A DNA stretch of 64,000 bases from Xestospongia muta (GCA_963693285.1 OY848918.1:16552263-16616262); one strand, 5' to 3'. Counted from the first letter of the stretch, positions 1 through 12,710 are shown. Translations and numbers: made by a program. Notes: generated from the letters alone by a model not told the origin.

Positions 1-849
1 AGTACTGAACCAGACATTTTCTGTGTCTGCACCAACTGCTCCTAAGAAGGCAGTCTCAAGTGGGGTTTGTGGTTTGGTTGTGTCAACTTCTGACACTGAT
101 TTGGATAGACATTAAGAAGCAAAGTGGCCCTTCTTTTTGCATTTGTGACATGTAGCCAAATCAGCTGGGCAATCTCTCCTTTGATGATGGTCTCGTCCAC
201 ATATAGTACATTTAGCAATTTGTTGCAAGTCTCCATGATTAGTATGTCTGGGATGCCTGTTCCTTCCATTCAATAGTCTTGATGTAGATCTGACACTATC
301 CAGATCACTAACCTTTGGGTCAGTTCGGAGAATGTCTCTGTGTTCTCCAACTGCTTCTTTATGCCAAATACTTTTTTTCGCTTTTTCAAGGGTTAAAGAA
401 GGGTCCATCTGGAGACACTCTGAAAGGGCAGTGTCTCTAATGCCTACCACGAGTCTGTCCTGAATTAATTCCTCTTTAGTGCCGCAAATTCGCAGTGTTC
501 AGCCAGGCTGTACACCATTGCTATATATTGTTCACAGGACTCACCCTCCTTCTGGTTTCTTTAATTAAAACGGGCTATTTCGCAAATTACACTGTGTCGA
601 AAAAGTCATCAAAGTGTTTATAACTGACAGATAGCTTTTCCTCTCTTTTTTGATTACATTTGTCAATTCAAGAATGTATTCTGATTCGTTCCTTAGACAG
701 TAAAACAGTGTGCTCACTTGACGTTCCTCACTCTCTGTGGATAGGCCCGAGGCTATTCTAAATGGTTCAAAACGTCGGCACCAGCATGGCCATTTGTCTG
801 GTGTCTGGAAGTTGAAGGGTTCCAGTGGCTGTAGCTTAACACTAGCCAT
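1..849 (-). pseudogene. Ty3/gypsy-type retrotransposon gag, frameshifted fragment
   Basis: The minus strand begins with ATG at 849 and a conserved-looking start (SVKLQPLEPFNFQTPDKWP, then RRFEPFRIASGLS), which matches the gag N-terminus of Ty3/gypsy-type elements. The frame is lost near 565. A second frame (450-112) carries the downstream gag part (VGIRDTALSECLQMDPSLTL) and a retroviral-type zinc knuckle, C-x2-C-x4-H-x4-C, read as CTICGRDHHQRRDC. A second partial knuckle (CHKCKKKGH) follows. The order along the minus strand is correct for gag, but there are at least two breaks, so this copy is not functional. Polymerase would lie beyond the left edge and is not visible. The family assignment rests on motif recognition only. 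Confidence 0.75.
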
Positions 850-2409
850 ACTCCTGACACCATGTATTATAACAAATGTTTTGTCTAAATCGAGTCACAC
901 AACAAACAAAAAGTGATGATAAATATAGATCGATAACAGGTGCTTTTTTATAACTATGCGTGCTCAGATAACCACAATACATGATATAATATAAACAATT
1001 ACACTACGTTTTTAACCATGGACAAGGAGATTTGAAGTTAGTACACTTAATGCAGTATACTGCCATAAAATATGCAATACTTAAAAGTTATACAGTGTAT
1101 GTGAATGATTTGAACAATGTTAAAGTCAAGATATTTCCTTGTTAGCCCTTAAGACAGTGTTGTTGTATATACAGGAAACCATTTGAGAAAAATAATTTTG
1201 CAAATTTTGCAAATCTAAAGGATTTTCATCAAATCCCAGTTATTATATAAATGTGGTATGTGTATAGCAATTCATTTCAAAATGACTGAAATACCAATGA
1301 AATTTTTGGCAAATGAAGAACATTTTATCAAATTCACCATTTCGTATATGTTACCACAATCTCTCTAATGATACAATTATTGTGTATGCTAATTTTAGTG
1401 ACTATTATAATAGTATGTAAATGTTTAAAATTGCAGTGTAACACATTTGGTATATTGAATTATGGATATCTAAAATATGGCTAATGTTATTTTTCTAGTA
1501 AAAAATTTACTAAATTAGTAGATAAAATTAATAGTAGACTTAATCAAGGTATGAACGTAACATGATATGGAACATATATGACTTCACTTTACACACTCTA
1601 TTATTAAATATAGACCATAAAATATTATGATACAGTATAATTATAAATATATGAGAAGTAAAATTCTCAGTTCATTTGTTGAATTTAATGCAATTGTTAA
1701 ATAATTAATTCACAAAACAAATCTATTATGTTAGTGACTTTGCTGACTATATTGTTTATGAGTGTATAAAACATAAAATTATAATGTTGTTTCTCAAATT
1801 AAATGTTGGAATACAACAAACCTAAGGTCACTCTATAAAATAGATCATACATAGCTATCCATGAGACAATCATAATCAATGCTTCTGATATATTTCTATA
1901 TTTATCAGAGCTTTATCAGCATTCTGGTAGATTGTAAATATATGAGGCAGTGAGTAATAAATGTGTGAGTGAAATAAAATCATAAAATGAATCCAAAAAA
2001 ATGCATTTTATAAATGCCACGTTAAAAGCAAATTCATATAAATGATGTCTTCAAAAGATGTGTTATATAATAGATATGAACTGGCTCTGTTAGAATTATT
2101 CAGTAATATTGTTATTAGATCAACAAATATACACATCATGTCAGTAATATGAACACTTTATTATTATCAGGAGATGACACAGAAGAGGAAACAAACTCCT
2201 ACACTATTGATTAAAATCACACAAGAATTTGTCCTATTAAATTTAGACCATCCCATATAGCTCAACCAACATCACACTATAATGATAATACAGTGTATAG
2301 TGATGTGATAATTATTGGATCTTAGACTTATTTATAAAAGCACACTGTATTTGAAAAATAGGCTTTACTGTTGAGATATATACTTAAATATTGAAAGCTA
2401 GTAACTTAC
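850..2409. other. Non-coding stretch; right part paralogous to 38.1-40.7 kb
   Basis: No convincing coding sequence. From about 1295 the sequence is a diverged copy of 38070-38470 and then 39990-40720, the second intron of the ankyrin-Roc-COR-Death gene. The copy here lacks the 1.5-kb insert present at 38.48-39.99 kb, so it records the empty site near 1693-1716. Similarity is lost to the left of about 1295. Confidence 0.6.
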
Positions 2410-2711
2410 CCCAATTGCTTCATGATAGTTTACATCAGCACCTTGTTCAATAGTAGATTTGACTTCTTTAATGTTTCCATTAGTAACTGCCCAGAACAGT
2501 TGTTGATTCTATTATAAAGACAACATGTATCATGTAGTGTAGTATAGTGAGTATACAGATCAGCCCTTATAACTAAAAGACCATCTTTTAGAAAGATATT
2601 CTGTCTATACAATAACACTGATATGTGAGTTTAGTTAGTATCACAGTGATATATAGGGATAATGACATAGTAATAGAAAGATTATAGACTTACTAGATCA
2701 TGCTGAGACAT
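2410..2711 (-). CDS. First two coding exons of an ankyrin-gene paralog
   Basis: Exon 1 is 2711-2694 and reads MSQHDL, followed by GTAAG. Exon 2 is 2508-2410, starts after a TAG acceptor, is 99 bp and in phase, and reads an ankyrin repeat (NGNIKEVKSTIEQGADVNY), followed by GTAAGT. The arrangement is the same as exons 1 and 2 of the complete gene at 25.6-41.0 kb (MSQDWL, then NIEEVKSTIEQGADVNY), so this is a duplicated 5' end. The next exons would lie further left, where a gag relic is seen instead. The copy is therefore either truncated or continues outside the window. Reading frame and splice sites of both exons are intact. Confidence 0.65.
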
Positions 2712-3007
2712 TTTGAAAAGTGTACGTTCTTAGTTGGTCACTGTTTCTATGTCAGGTGTCTATAAATAATATAGGAAGTAGGTTACATAGATAGTATATA
2801 ACTATATACTACATTGGAATGAGGAAACTCTACTAACTAAATCAACTGTAACCTAATTTTAATAAGAGAGAATATACTGTCTGTCTACTTACTACTACTA
2901 TATGTAATAGATATACACTCACACTATGTATGTACTGTACACTATATGATATCATTATATACTAATAAAATTCAACGCTTTAGTAGTTGAATAGAGTGAT
3001 ATATATA

Positions 3008-3070
3008 CTAACCTGTTCTTGTCTTCAGTGTGTAACTGCGTTTGTTTTGCGGTTGTTCATAGCAACCTTA
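3008..3070 (-). promoter_or_regulatory. Promoter-proximal block with X-box-like palindrome (paralog copy)
   Basis: A donor-like GTTAG at 3012-3008 suggests a 5' UTR intron upstream of exon 1. Just upstream is the imperfect palindrome GTTGTTCATAGCAAC (3052-3066), which fits the RFX/X-box half-site pattern. The equivalent position upstream of the intact gene (41363-41377) keeps a similar palindrome although the flanks differ. Function is inferred from motif shape and position. Confidence 0.4.
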
Positions 3071-3775
3071 ACCACGCCTACTGATTAGTGTGTGGGCGAC
3101 ATCCGGTTTTGAGGCTGGGTGGTTTTTATGTTAATGACTTATTTGACTATATTACTAATTCAATCAGGTCAGTTTTAAGATATGTTACAGAGTCATTATA
3201 TTTGAATAGTTTCTCAATAACAGTGATATGAATGACAAACTATGACTTAGTAGACAAACATTAAGTACAAATGTGTTATTGACCTATAACCTAGTAAGTT
3301 TCTTCATCAACTGTAATATCATAATATGTGGGTATGTTCATTTAATATTGTTCAATTGTATTGTTGTGTTTGACTTTTTGAGAGTGAGGTCATGGGATAA
3401 CCCTCAAAATTAAATAGTATACCCAATTAACAACTAATAAATTGTTTATCTTCAACAGTGAGTGCTATGTTGATACATATTGCTGATCATAATATTGATA
3501 AATTCTAGAGTCGCTCCACACATAGGCTTCCATGAAATATTTCCAGTCAAATGAAATCAATAAAAGTGTTGTTTACATAAACCTAGTTCATTCTGTGGAA
3601 ATAATTTTATTTATACTGGTGAAGTACAAATTTTAGCTATTCAGCTATTTTTTTTCTTTCTCTTTTTCTCCCTACATATCAAATAGGACTTTTTCTGAAA
3701 TGACTCAGTACTATAGGTAATGACTATACCAATGGAACATTTCCATGTATGGTAATCTCTTATTCTTTCTTTTAG
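3067..3775. other. AT-rich intergenic stretch
   Basis: No coding frame, RNA gene or clear repeat was recognised here. Confidence 0.5.
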
Positions 3776-3816
3776 TTGTATAAATATATATGTATAGTGA
3801 TAATTGTTTTATACTG

Positions 3817-3817
<1 letters not shown>

Positions 3818-3859
<42 letters not shown>

Positions 3860-3873
3860 CCTCTCTCTCTCTC
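3818..3873. repeat. (CT)n microsatellite
   Basis: Nearly pure CT dinucleotide tract with a few interruptions. The open frame through it (Leu-Ser repeats) is an artefact of the repeat. Confidence 0.9.
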
Positions 3874-4039
3874 CACACATCAAATAGTACTGCAAGTAAT
3901 GACCACTATAATGGAAACATTTCCATATATGGTAATCTTATATCTTCCTTTTAATAGTATAAATTTTATATTATATAGTGTGATAATTGTTTTATGCTAT
4001 ACTAATTTATTCTCTATCACTGTCTCTGTCTCTCTCTTA

Positions 4040-5480
4040 TCTCCAGATTTGTTACATAATCAATACTAGCTATTGTGATTATTAGCTATTAGAATGTTGT
4101 TGATATACTTATAATTCTATCAAATTTGGTAGTTAATGACAAGCCATAACTGCAATAAATAATAGATCTCTGAATACAAGAAGTAATAATTGTTGATTGA
4201 CTTTATAGTTTTGACTATTTTCTATGACCACAATCAGAATAGGTTTTATAAGAAACTTCACATTGATACTCAAAATGATCATACAGCTAGTAGTGACAGG
4301 TAGCTAACACTTGATTGCTCTAATGTTAAACCATTGACAATAGTAGGTACTTAACCACATCACTACTTTCAATAAACAGTATGTAGTCATAACAAACAAG
4401 ATGATCTTTATCAGTAACATTTTACAAATATTTGAAATTCATAGAATAATGATATAAAGGAACTATTCTTGAGTGCCCTTGTGTATTAAATTTTACAATA
4501 ATGAAGGAAATCAGCTTCAAAGTAACATGAGTTGTTTTGTTACTTTTGAAATTAGAAGCTAAGAATTAGACAAAATCAAAATAATTATTGATATATGTTA
4601 TATTACATTAGTAGTTGTCTGGTCTGACTACTCTTTTTATGCCTGCTTCAGTTTTGCCTACTCTAGACAAATTTGTTTGTTTTAACCTACTATTAATTAT
4701 TAAATGTTATTAGTAGTAATGGTGGAATTGTTAACAGTATTCATTGCAATTAGCTATATTTCAAATAATGAATATTATTAAAAATTAATTAACAAGTCAA
4801 GTTTGATTACATTATCTACACATCCATAAATGTTATATTATTCTCTTCAAAATCAATATATTATAAGTGTTTTATTAACAGAAAGTAACAATGTACTAAG
4901 AAATTACTAGTTCTTTTAAGGTACATACAGTTTAGAAAGATAATGTAATCCATTTTTCTACTTCATCTATCTATGTGTCTATTGGTACTATTTAGTATAT
5001 GTCTATTTTTATAGACATCTACTCATTTATTCATTTGTTTGTCCATTTATCTGCTGTTAATCCATTTATCTATTCATTGATCTATTAGGTCCAGTTTAAT
5101 GTTAACTCAAGATATAACTCATGAATAATGAAGTACTCAATGTGACATTATATATGTATAATGACCTGTTCAATTAGTGATCAATACATACTTAAGCTAT
5201 GATAAACTGGACTTTTAAGATCAATTTAAATATATAAGAAACTACATGTACTTATAGTACAATTATATATTTACATGTCCATGAAATAAAATAGTAATAT
5301 GACAAAGTATATATATTATATGTAACATACATAATAATGACCAGTGTTCATGCTGGGATCAGAAACTTGCTGTTTTTGTTGATGAAGGAATTGTCCACAC
5401 CCTCAGACTCCTGGTTTGTCATTTGTACTATAAGGTAGATTTCCATAACCTCTGGGAGATCTTCTGTTACACTACTTCTG
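4040..5480. repeat. Interspersed repeat block, copy of 12.7-14.5 kb
   Basis: Long stretches match 12720-14540 in the same order, for example the segments around 4130 and 12775, 4920 and 13790, and 5090 and 14230. The last part also matches 61925-62140 beside the second LINE fragment. The 12.7-kb copy carries an extra insert of about 600 bp (about 13092-13692) that is absent here. No coding capacity was recognised except the short open stretch at 5335-5583. Confidence 0.65.
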
Positions 5481-5583
5481 ATCTGTTAGTTGGTTTAGAT
5501 AATGATGAAGAGAATAGACAGTTGGTGTACAGCAGTGGTGTTAAGATATATAGCTCGGACAATATTTCAAAAGGGATGCTTTG
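5335..5583 (+). pseudogene. Unrecognised short coding-like stretch in a repeat
   Basis: An open plus-strand frame ends at TGA 5583 and contains WDQKLAVFVDEGIVHTLRLL and later YTTSDLLVGLDNDEENRQLV. Its composition looks protein-coding and it has no start codon of its own. The matching positions in the repeat copies near 14470 and 62060 are decayed. I do not recognise the family. It may be an upstream part of the LINE or a captured exon. Confidence 0.3.
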
Positions 5584-6390
5584 ATTAGTTTCCAATTGAA
5601 AATGCCATGAAATTACAGGTCCAATACAGCAACATGTGTATATCATACTATACTGAAAATATAGTAATAATTCTTGTTTTTTTTGAAGTCATTTCTTTTA
5701 CATCAGTTGTGAAAATTGTGAAAAAGGGTGTAAATGGAAGTGACCACATGAAAATGTTTGAAGAAAAATGTGTATATCATCAGGAGTATTCAAACCTTTA
5801 ATATGCAATGTAAATAAAAATTATAAAAACTATTTATCCAAATGGCAAGAGCACTGAGACACAGGAGAATGATGAACTTTCTGAAATAATTACACGTCTC
5901 TTCAATATTATCCCATGCTAAAATGGATGCTTATAGCTGCTTGGAGTCAATAGAGGTAAGTGAGTTATAGTGATAAAAGTATAACCAATAACTCTCCAAT
6001 GAATAGTGTAGTATCAGAGCTGGATAGTGCACACAAGATATTGTACTATCTAAATTCATAAGAACAACCACAATTGTTTTGGGGTAAGACATTGAATCTT
6101 TCTTTCAGTGTGTTTTAGTAGACATTCTGAACCATCCCTTCAAAGGCACAACAAAATTGGTTCACAATGTCAGAAACACACAAATTATTGTAAGTAATAA
6201 CATTGTTGAAGTATTTGGCACACCTCATAAAAAAGGAACACATGCAATTAAAGATCTACAAATTTATTATTCCTGTCGACTAGAAACTGCCACATAAGAT
6301 TGGTAAATATTAAATTGAAGCTCTGTAGAGGTATGAGTCTTTCAGACATTGGACAGTTGGTCCAGAACTTTCAAAGAATGATATTTTATG
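5584..6390 (+). other. Possible decayed exons, unrecognised
   Basis: A plus-strand open frame from about 6086 to 6297 reads VLVDILNHPFKGTTKLVHNV and then FGTPHKKGTHAIKDLQIYYS before TAA. A short segment upstream (MDAYSCLESIE) ends at a GTAAGT donor at about 5956, and the frame at 6104 is preceded by a TTTCAG acceptor in compatible phase. These could be two exons of one gene, but I do not recognise the product. Confidence 0.25.
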
Positions 6391-6419
6391 TTTTGTTTCA
6401 TTAGACCCAATGATGTTAA

Positions 6420-6720
6420 TATAATAGGCTTATTAATAATAATTGTAATTTGTAATTATATTTACTCTTTATATCCTTCCAAGCATTATTATCACTCTTT
6501 TCTCCTCTTTTTCTCCCTGTCTCTTGACTTATTATCACACTTCTACCTACCTCTCCTTGTTGGTACAACTCTTCCTCTACATCTAGGTATATCAATGTTC
6601 ATATTGCACTATTCAATAACATCACTACCATTGCTCCTACACCCATCACTTGCTTTACTTTATTCCTCACTGCTTGAGTCTGAACCTGAATCGTTTTTCC
6701 CTCTGTGTCAATAACTGACC
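6420..6720 (-). pseudogene. Ser/Asp- and Lys/Arg-rich decayed frame, unrecognised
   Basis: The minus strand keeps one frame over about 300 bases, with Ser/Asp-rich (NDSGSDSSSEE) and basic (RCRGRVVPTRRGR, DREKKRRKE) stretches broken by TAA and TAG codons. The composition resembles a disordered nuclear protein segment. The plus-strand Leu-rich frame over the same bases is probably its shadow. Function unknown. Confidence 0.25.
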
Positions 6721-7780
6721 ATCACTCCAATACTTCACTTGCATTTACCAAAATTATAACTTTTATAGTATAATTTTAATAAAATGTTATTAATAATATA
6801 ACACTTACAATAACTTTAACAAATAAGCATTAATTCTACCAATTGTGGTTTCACATCATCACAGTGAAAACCTAAGATGTCTCAGAAAACAGCTGGTCAC
6901 TCATGCGTGAAGCAGGCTTTCTTAATTAGCTAACTATGGTCATTCCATGGTGAAAATATGGGTGAATGCACAAAGAAATGGACACAGCAATCAATGAAAT
7001 AGACACATACATGTAAATAAAGTAGATATATACAGAAGATATAAATTATTATATATTGTCAGTTAATGTGCATTAAAAGATATATTATTGTGTAGTTAAA
7101 ATATACAGGATATACTAAACAACTGTATAGTTAGATATAAAAGTACATTTAGTTTAATGGGTGGTCCATCAAAAGTTTAGTAATTTATGCTGCTCATTAT
7201 TTTTGATTCTATATGCTATACTCCTTGCAAAGTCAATAGCTAGAGTTATTATGTATGAATTAATCTATATTGGTCTGTTTAATTTCATTTATTCACTAAA
7301 CAAAAGAACTTATTAGAAGCAAGATACAGTTCAGCTGAAAGTTAGTATGATTGTTAGTGATCTATGACTACTGCAAAGTAAAGCATTATAATCTGTAGAG
7401 CAATAAGAAACAAACTAAGTGAAAACTGAATACTATACATTAGTGTACAAGCTTAACAGGTGTAAGCAATGTTGCTACATCATGAAATATAGTGTTTCCT
7501 ATTGATCACATATTTTCATTTAAAAATTGCATATTCATCATAATAGCGACAATGACTTTGTGACACAAATAGTTATTACAAATATAAAAATTAGGAAATA
7601 TTTACTGATGTTTATGTTGTTAACTAAAATACTGAAGATTAGTTCAACCTGTCAAATGACAGCATTATGTTCTCTTCAAATGATTCATATTTCATTTAAG
7701 TATAACTATAGATTAGTAGATTCAATTATATAAATGTGTTACAGCTATTAAAATGCTATTACTATCAGTTTAATGTGACC
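6721..7780. repeat. AT-rich repeat region with inverted copy of the 43.2/63.1-kb repeat
   Basis: Around 7560-7740 the plus strand resembles the reverse complement of 43250-43450 and of 63020-63220. The short peptide frames in all copies (FKYNY...) are repeat-derived. No gene was recognised. Confidence 0.45.
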
Positions 7781-8130
7781 CCGAATTGACCTTTCAAGCT
7801 TTGGGGGTGTGGTTTAGTTTGAGTACGTTAGAACGACTCTTTAATGTGGACAAAGCAGAGCCTTCTTCTTTTAGCCCTGGCCGTTGTGATCTGCTTGAAG
7901 AGACTACTAGATGGAACATTTATAGAAAATAAGTTAGAAACGTGACTGAGTGAAAACAGCGCCAAAATTAAGAAACTCAGGACAAGTTTATATTTCATCA
8001 TCTAATAAAATAGTAAGCAGATGATGTTTTCATCAAAGGTCATCACTGCTCTGATGACTGGATTACTTAATGATAATAAGAAGTCATAATAACTCTGTTT
8101 CTTTCGGTACCAACTAAAGAAATGTATAAC
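7781..8130 (+). repeat. 350-bp repeat shared with 45.73-46.08 kb
   Basis: Both copies share a GC-richer start, the coding-like string AEPSSF, an internal AAGAAACTC(A/G)GGACAAG block and a TCATCACTGCT block. The start codon of the AEPSSF reading is lost here and present at 45792. This could be a duplicated first exon or a dispersed repeat. Confidence 0.5.
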
Positions 8131-8520
8131 ACCCTGTGTTAATGCCACTGAAATGCCTTGACAAAGCATTTAGTCCATAATTCTGAAGGTAGTAGTGCAG
8201 TAAAACTAATTACTGTGTTAACACAGGATTTATTGATTAGAAAGTTAACTTGTTGTGGTACTGGTTCACAACAGACCCCAAAGAGTCAGCATTGCCTTAG
8301 TATTTAAAATATATAGGTCCTGGGTGAAGAGTGTTGTTTGGAAAATGCGTACGTTGAATAATTATAAGTAAATGAACATTATGTCTTCTAATATATAAAT
8401 ACACTATGATTAATTTCAGGTGATCATCTAATGCAATTATAGGTAAATGATACATATATAAGGTCATAGCCATGAGATGACTTTACAACAGTTAACCTAA
8501 GACTAAACTATAGAACTCTT
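8131..8520. other. AT-rich stretch with a small inverted repeat
   Basis: CCTGTGTTAA near 8144 and TTAACACAGG near 8218 form a short inverted pair. Nothing else was recognised. Confidence 0.35.
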
Positions 8521-8523
8521 AAC

Positions 8524-8880
8524 TTAGCTTCTATAAAGAAATTTCAGCATTTTCATAAGATATTTCATCTCCAATTTTACTTCATCAAAATCTTGTTGTA
8601 TGTCAGCATTACATATACTGTTAGTGTCACTTGAAACCATTTGATACATGAAGCTGTTGTTTGAGTCACTGTAATAATCAAGTTCATTATTCATAACTTC
8701 TTCACTGCCAGCTATAAGATTAATATGTGTTACTTCCACTTGCATAGTGACTTCATGTTACTAAAATGTATGATGAATATCTCAATAGTACGCATATTTC
8801 AGATTCAATGGGATCTTCTATGAAATGACTAAAGCCATCAGAATCAGAAGAATCTTTCATTAAGTTGTGTTTGCTTTCCC
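8524..8880 (-). pseudogene. Acidic coding-like frame with frameshift, unrecognised
   Basis: The minus strand reads LMKDSSDSDGFSHFIEDPIE near 8860-8790, changes frame, and continues as a 73-residue frame (8745-8524) with NNELDYYSDSNNSFMYQMVS and ADIQQDFDEVKLEMKYLMK. Acidic and Ser-rich composition is shared by the two pieces, suggesting one decayed gene. No family was recognised. Confidence 0.3.
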
Positions 8881-9265
8881 TATATAATTAATAAACTTTA
8901 TACTCACAGCATGTGGCATGTACAGCATAATATGTATTGTATATTATAATTATATTTGTGAAAATGTCTGTCTTAGGAGAACGAGGAATGTTAGACAAGA
9001 TGCAATCAACACAAAGATACTAAAGGATTACTGCTGAGTTTTGGTTTTATTTTTGTTAAGATTAAACCTATAATTATATCATAATTGTATGCACTCTGTA
9101 GGTATTGATACAATCAAATATTGTCGTGATTCACTGAGTTTGTAAAATGATGTCTAGTTCACTCTGTGGTTGACCTTCAGCACCTCAACAGTACCATATA
9201 AAGCTTTGTAATTATCATTAATAATATTTTAGTCATTTAGCTGAATTCAAATGAAATTCTTTTAG
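8881..9265. other. No gene recognised
   Basis: AT-rich sequence without coding signal on either strand. Confidence 0.4.
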
Positions 9266-10867
9266 TTTGAGGACAGTACAACTGTGTTTTCTTCCACTGA
9301 GGGAGCTGTTATCAATGAATGATGTGCCATTTAATAATTTTAAAGAACTTGATGTTGAAATGAAGGTGCTTGCTCCTTGGTATAGTTCTAATAATACATC
9401 TGATTTGTTATGACTTGCTGAAGCAACAATTGTTGAGGAAAAGAACTAAATGGTGAGCTGAATATACTATGTACATATATGTATGTATACAGTTTCCATC
9501 AGGACTACTTCAAAGTATTGCAAGATCAGTTGATTACTTAATCTATTGTTAAGTGTTGTATAAACTTAGGTAGTGTCAATAAGCCATAAAAATCCTACAG
9601 TGAAAATATACTTTTTACTAAATACACGTAGCCATAAATCATAACATGTGATACCTAGATGTATTATGTGTAGTTAACAAGAGAAAGAATGCCAAGAGCC
9701 CTAAATAGCATGCAAGTCCTATGTTAAAGAAGTTAAAAATATGTTAATTACTATGTATTGGTATTGTGATTCCTTTAGGTTTGTAAAATGCTATAGCTTC
9801 TTTAAACAATGACTTGCTAAAGCAGGTTAAAGAATGCTAAAAACAACAGTGTTCCCATGATTACTGTTACATCTGTAGCTATTAACACATTAGGTTCATC
9901 ACATGATAGTGTCACTGCCAATAGCATAGGTGCTTCGAAATCTGGTACTTCCTCTAGAGATGTGATAGGTATTGACCTTCCAATCTTTGGACTAATTCCT
10001 AGAGCATAGTTTCTGGCAATGAAGTAATAATAAATAGTACTTTAACTGTTATCAACACAGTCTCAATTCCGTCTACCTATCTATCTGAGATAGACCCTAT
10101 TACCAATACTCCTCAATCCTACAATACTGATATTTTTGTGGAAAGCAAAAATGAAGCATCAGATTATGTTGTTGTGAATGTAATGCACACAATTACTACA
10201 ACACTTTCTTGATCACAATCACTTTCTAATTTTTTATAGCTCCCAGTATCAATCACAGCAATCACTTCCAATGGCAACCTTAGTTCAAAGGTCATTTTCT
10301 TCCACACCACAATATTTGTATCAATTTTGAAATCGGAATCAGTCACCTGAACTAGTAAGTCAAATTACATACAATTTTTTCATATAATCATTGAATTAGG
10401 TTTCAATCCATGGTTATTTTACATAGGCACAGGGGTCACTGACCTCTGAACTATGTATGTAAGCTGAGTTTTTCTAATATGACCTTTTATTGATTGCACT
10501 TGTACTTCTTTAGGTATACAGAGTTTGATTGTTCTAATGCAAAACAGCTAAAAATGATGGAAGAACAGTTTGTATATCTTTATTATCGAGAATATGGCAA
10601 TCACAGGAATAATAGCATTTTCCTACTTGTAAGTACCAAATCAGACACAGACACTAAAATGAAAATTCAGACATCATTTCATTTGTTGAAGATGAAGACA
10701 CAAGTCACACAACACAACAATCAGATAATTTTAATTGTTCATCACTAGTCATATCATTTTTTGTTATATCAATTAGAGATGTATCATCTTGCAATTCTCA
10801 AAATCCTCTAAATATACAGTCTGAGTGCCATCCCTATCACAATCCATTCACACTTGTCCATTTTTAG
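9266..10867 (+). pseudogene. Decayed Ser/Thr-rich gene, unrecognised
   Basis: Several coding-like plus-strand pieces follow one another. After a TTCTTTTAG acceptor at about 9266 the frame reads LRTVQLCFLPLRELLSMNDV and PFNNFKELDVEMKVLAPWYS. At 9857 it reads MITVTSVAINTLGSSHDSVT, ending at TAG near 10006. A shifted frame from about 10008 runs to about 10350 (STLTVINTVSIPSTYLSEID, LPVSITAITSNGNLSSKVIF) with internal TGA and TAG. A last piece, 10663-10867, reads FVEDEDTSHTTQQSDNFNCS. The Ser/Thr-rich character is shared. The pieces could be one broken gene. No known domain was seen. Confidence 0.3.
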
Positions 10868-11713
10868 GTAGGTCCTGACTTTTGTATGTGCTTGGTCCAC
10901 ATGATAGATATCAAGTGAGACAATATTGATGATACTCTACTTCAATCTATACTGTAAACAAGAACAAGTACCACCTAATACATAAAGTATACCAGAGTAT
11001 CCTAAATTGCTTTGTACCACTTGTACATGTTATACTATAATGATATGTCCATTTTACATTCCTTTAATGATGTAAAGCTTTTAAGAGTAACAGACAACTT
11101 GTAGAAATTAACATCTGCTATACATAGCACCATCAAATTACTGCTAATAGAATATACTATATCAATAAAATATGCTTGAATACTTGTCTCTTTAGGTCAC
11201 ATTTAATTTAATTATATTATGCTACAACAAATTGACATGATACATTACTTGTTGATGAGTTTAACATCATATTTATAATTCTATGTAAAATGTAAAGATG
11301 TCAGTGATATGTATAATAATAATGGTGTTGTACAATATTGGGAGGTGGAACTAAAATATATTCATGTGTTATTGTAACTCAATATTTCATTATTTACTGA
11401 TATTCATATATTGTGTACAATTTGTGGGTGGAACTGATGTAGTATTCATAGACTATTGGAACTAACACTTACATGTATACTGTAGTATAGTAGGAATTAA
11501 TTAAATGAACATATTTATTTGGTGATTTGAGAAAATTTGACCAAGTACATTTCAAAGGCTTTTAATGAAAATTGTTAGACTCACTTTATTACTAAGCATT
11601 TTAGAGGCAATTTATTGACCCTATTTATCATCTAAGAGAAGATTGTACTGTCCATATTAAAATCGTCAATTAATTTACTGTAGCATGCTAGCTAGGTAAA
11701 GTGTGTAGTCTTA

Positions 11714-11715
<2 letters not shown>
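10868..11715. other. AT-rich intergenic stretch
   Basis: No gene or clear repeat was recognised. Confidence 0.4.
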
Positions 11716-11806
<91 letters not shown>

Positions 11807-12026
11807 CTGAACAAATGACATCTATTAGCAGCTGGACTGACAGTATTATAAGTTGTGTGTGTGGTTTACAAGGACAACATTGTCTATTTTCCATACAAGG
11901 TAAAGTCTGATCATTGTTTTAGTAATATTATTATTATATGTAGAGGTAATGATTTCATTATGGTAAACTGTGTGTTATAATTGTTTGGGTCATGAGATTT
12001 CTTGTGTTATTCTATCTATGACGTTG

Positions 12027-12093
<67 letters not shown>

Positions 12094-12324
12094 GCTTAGA
12101 GTCAGCCTGAACAGATGACATCTATTAGCAGCCGGACTGACAGTATTTTAAGTTGTGGATGTGGTTTACAAAGACAACATTGTCTATTTTCCATACAAGG
12201 TAAAGTCTGATCATTGTTTTAGGAGTATTATTATATGTAGAGGTAATGATTTCATTCTGGTAAACTGTCTGTTATAATTGTTTGGGTCATGAGATTTCTT
12301 TTGTTGTTCTATCCATGACTTTGT

Positions 12325-12402
<78 letters not shown>

Positions 12403-12429
12403 TCTCTCCCTCTCTCCTTCTCACTTTTC

Positions 12430-12504
<75 letters not shown>

Positions 12505-12710
12505 CTCTTCTCTCTCTCTCTCATTTTAGAGTCATCCTGAACAAATGACATCAATTACCAGCTGAACTGACAGCATTATACATTGTGGCTGTGGTTTATA
12601 AGGCACAGCAATGTCTATTTTCTATATCAGATAAATTCTGATCTTTGTTGTAGTAATATTATTATTATATGTAAGGGTAATGATCTGTTCTACTTTACTG
12701 TCTCTGTTTT
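11716..12710. repeat. Three tandem copies of a ~300-bp unit headed by (CT)n
   Basis: Each unit starts with a CT tract (11716-11803, 12030-12091, 12331-12522) and continues with a conserved block that includes GAACAAATGACAT or GAACAGATGACAT, then CTGACAGTATT, then GTAAAGTCTGATC and TAATGATTTCATT. The third unit is more diverged and has the longest CT tract. Open frames on either strand across the CT tracts (Leu-Ser or Arg-Glu repeats) are artefacts. Confidence 0.8.

Noticed and set aside
12282..12554. Open frames of Leu-Ser or Arg-Glu repeats on both strands
   Set aside because: They are produced solely by the CT microsatellite, which lacks stops in several frames.
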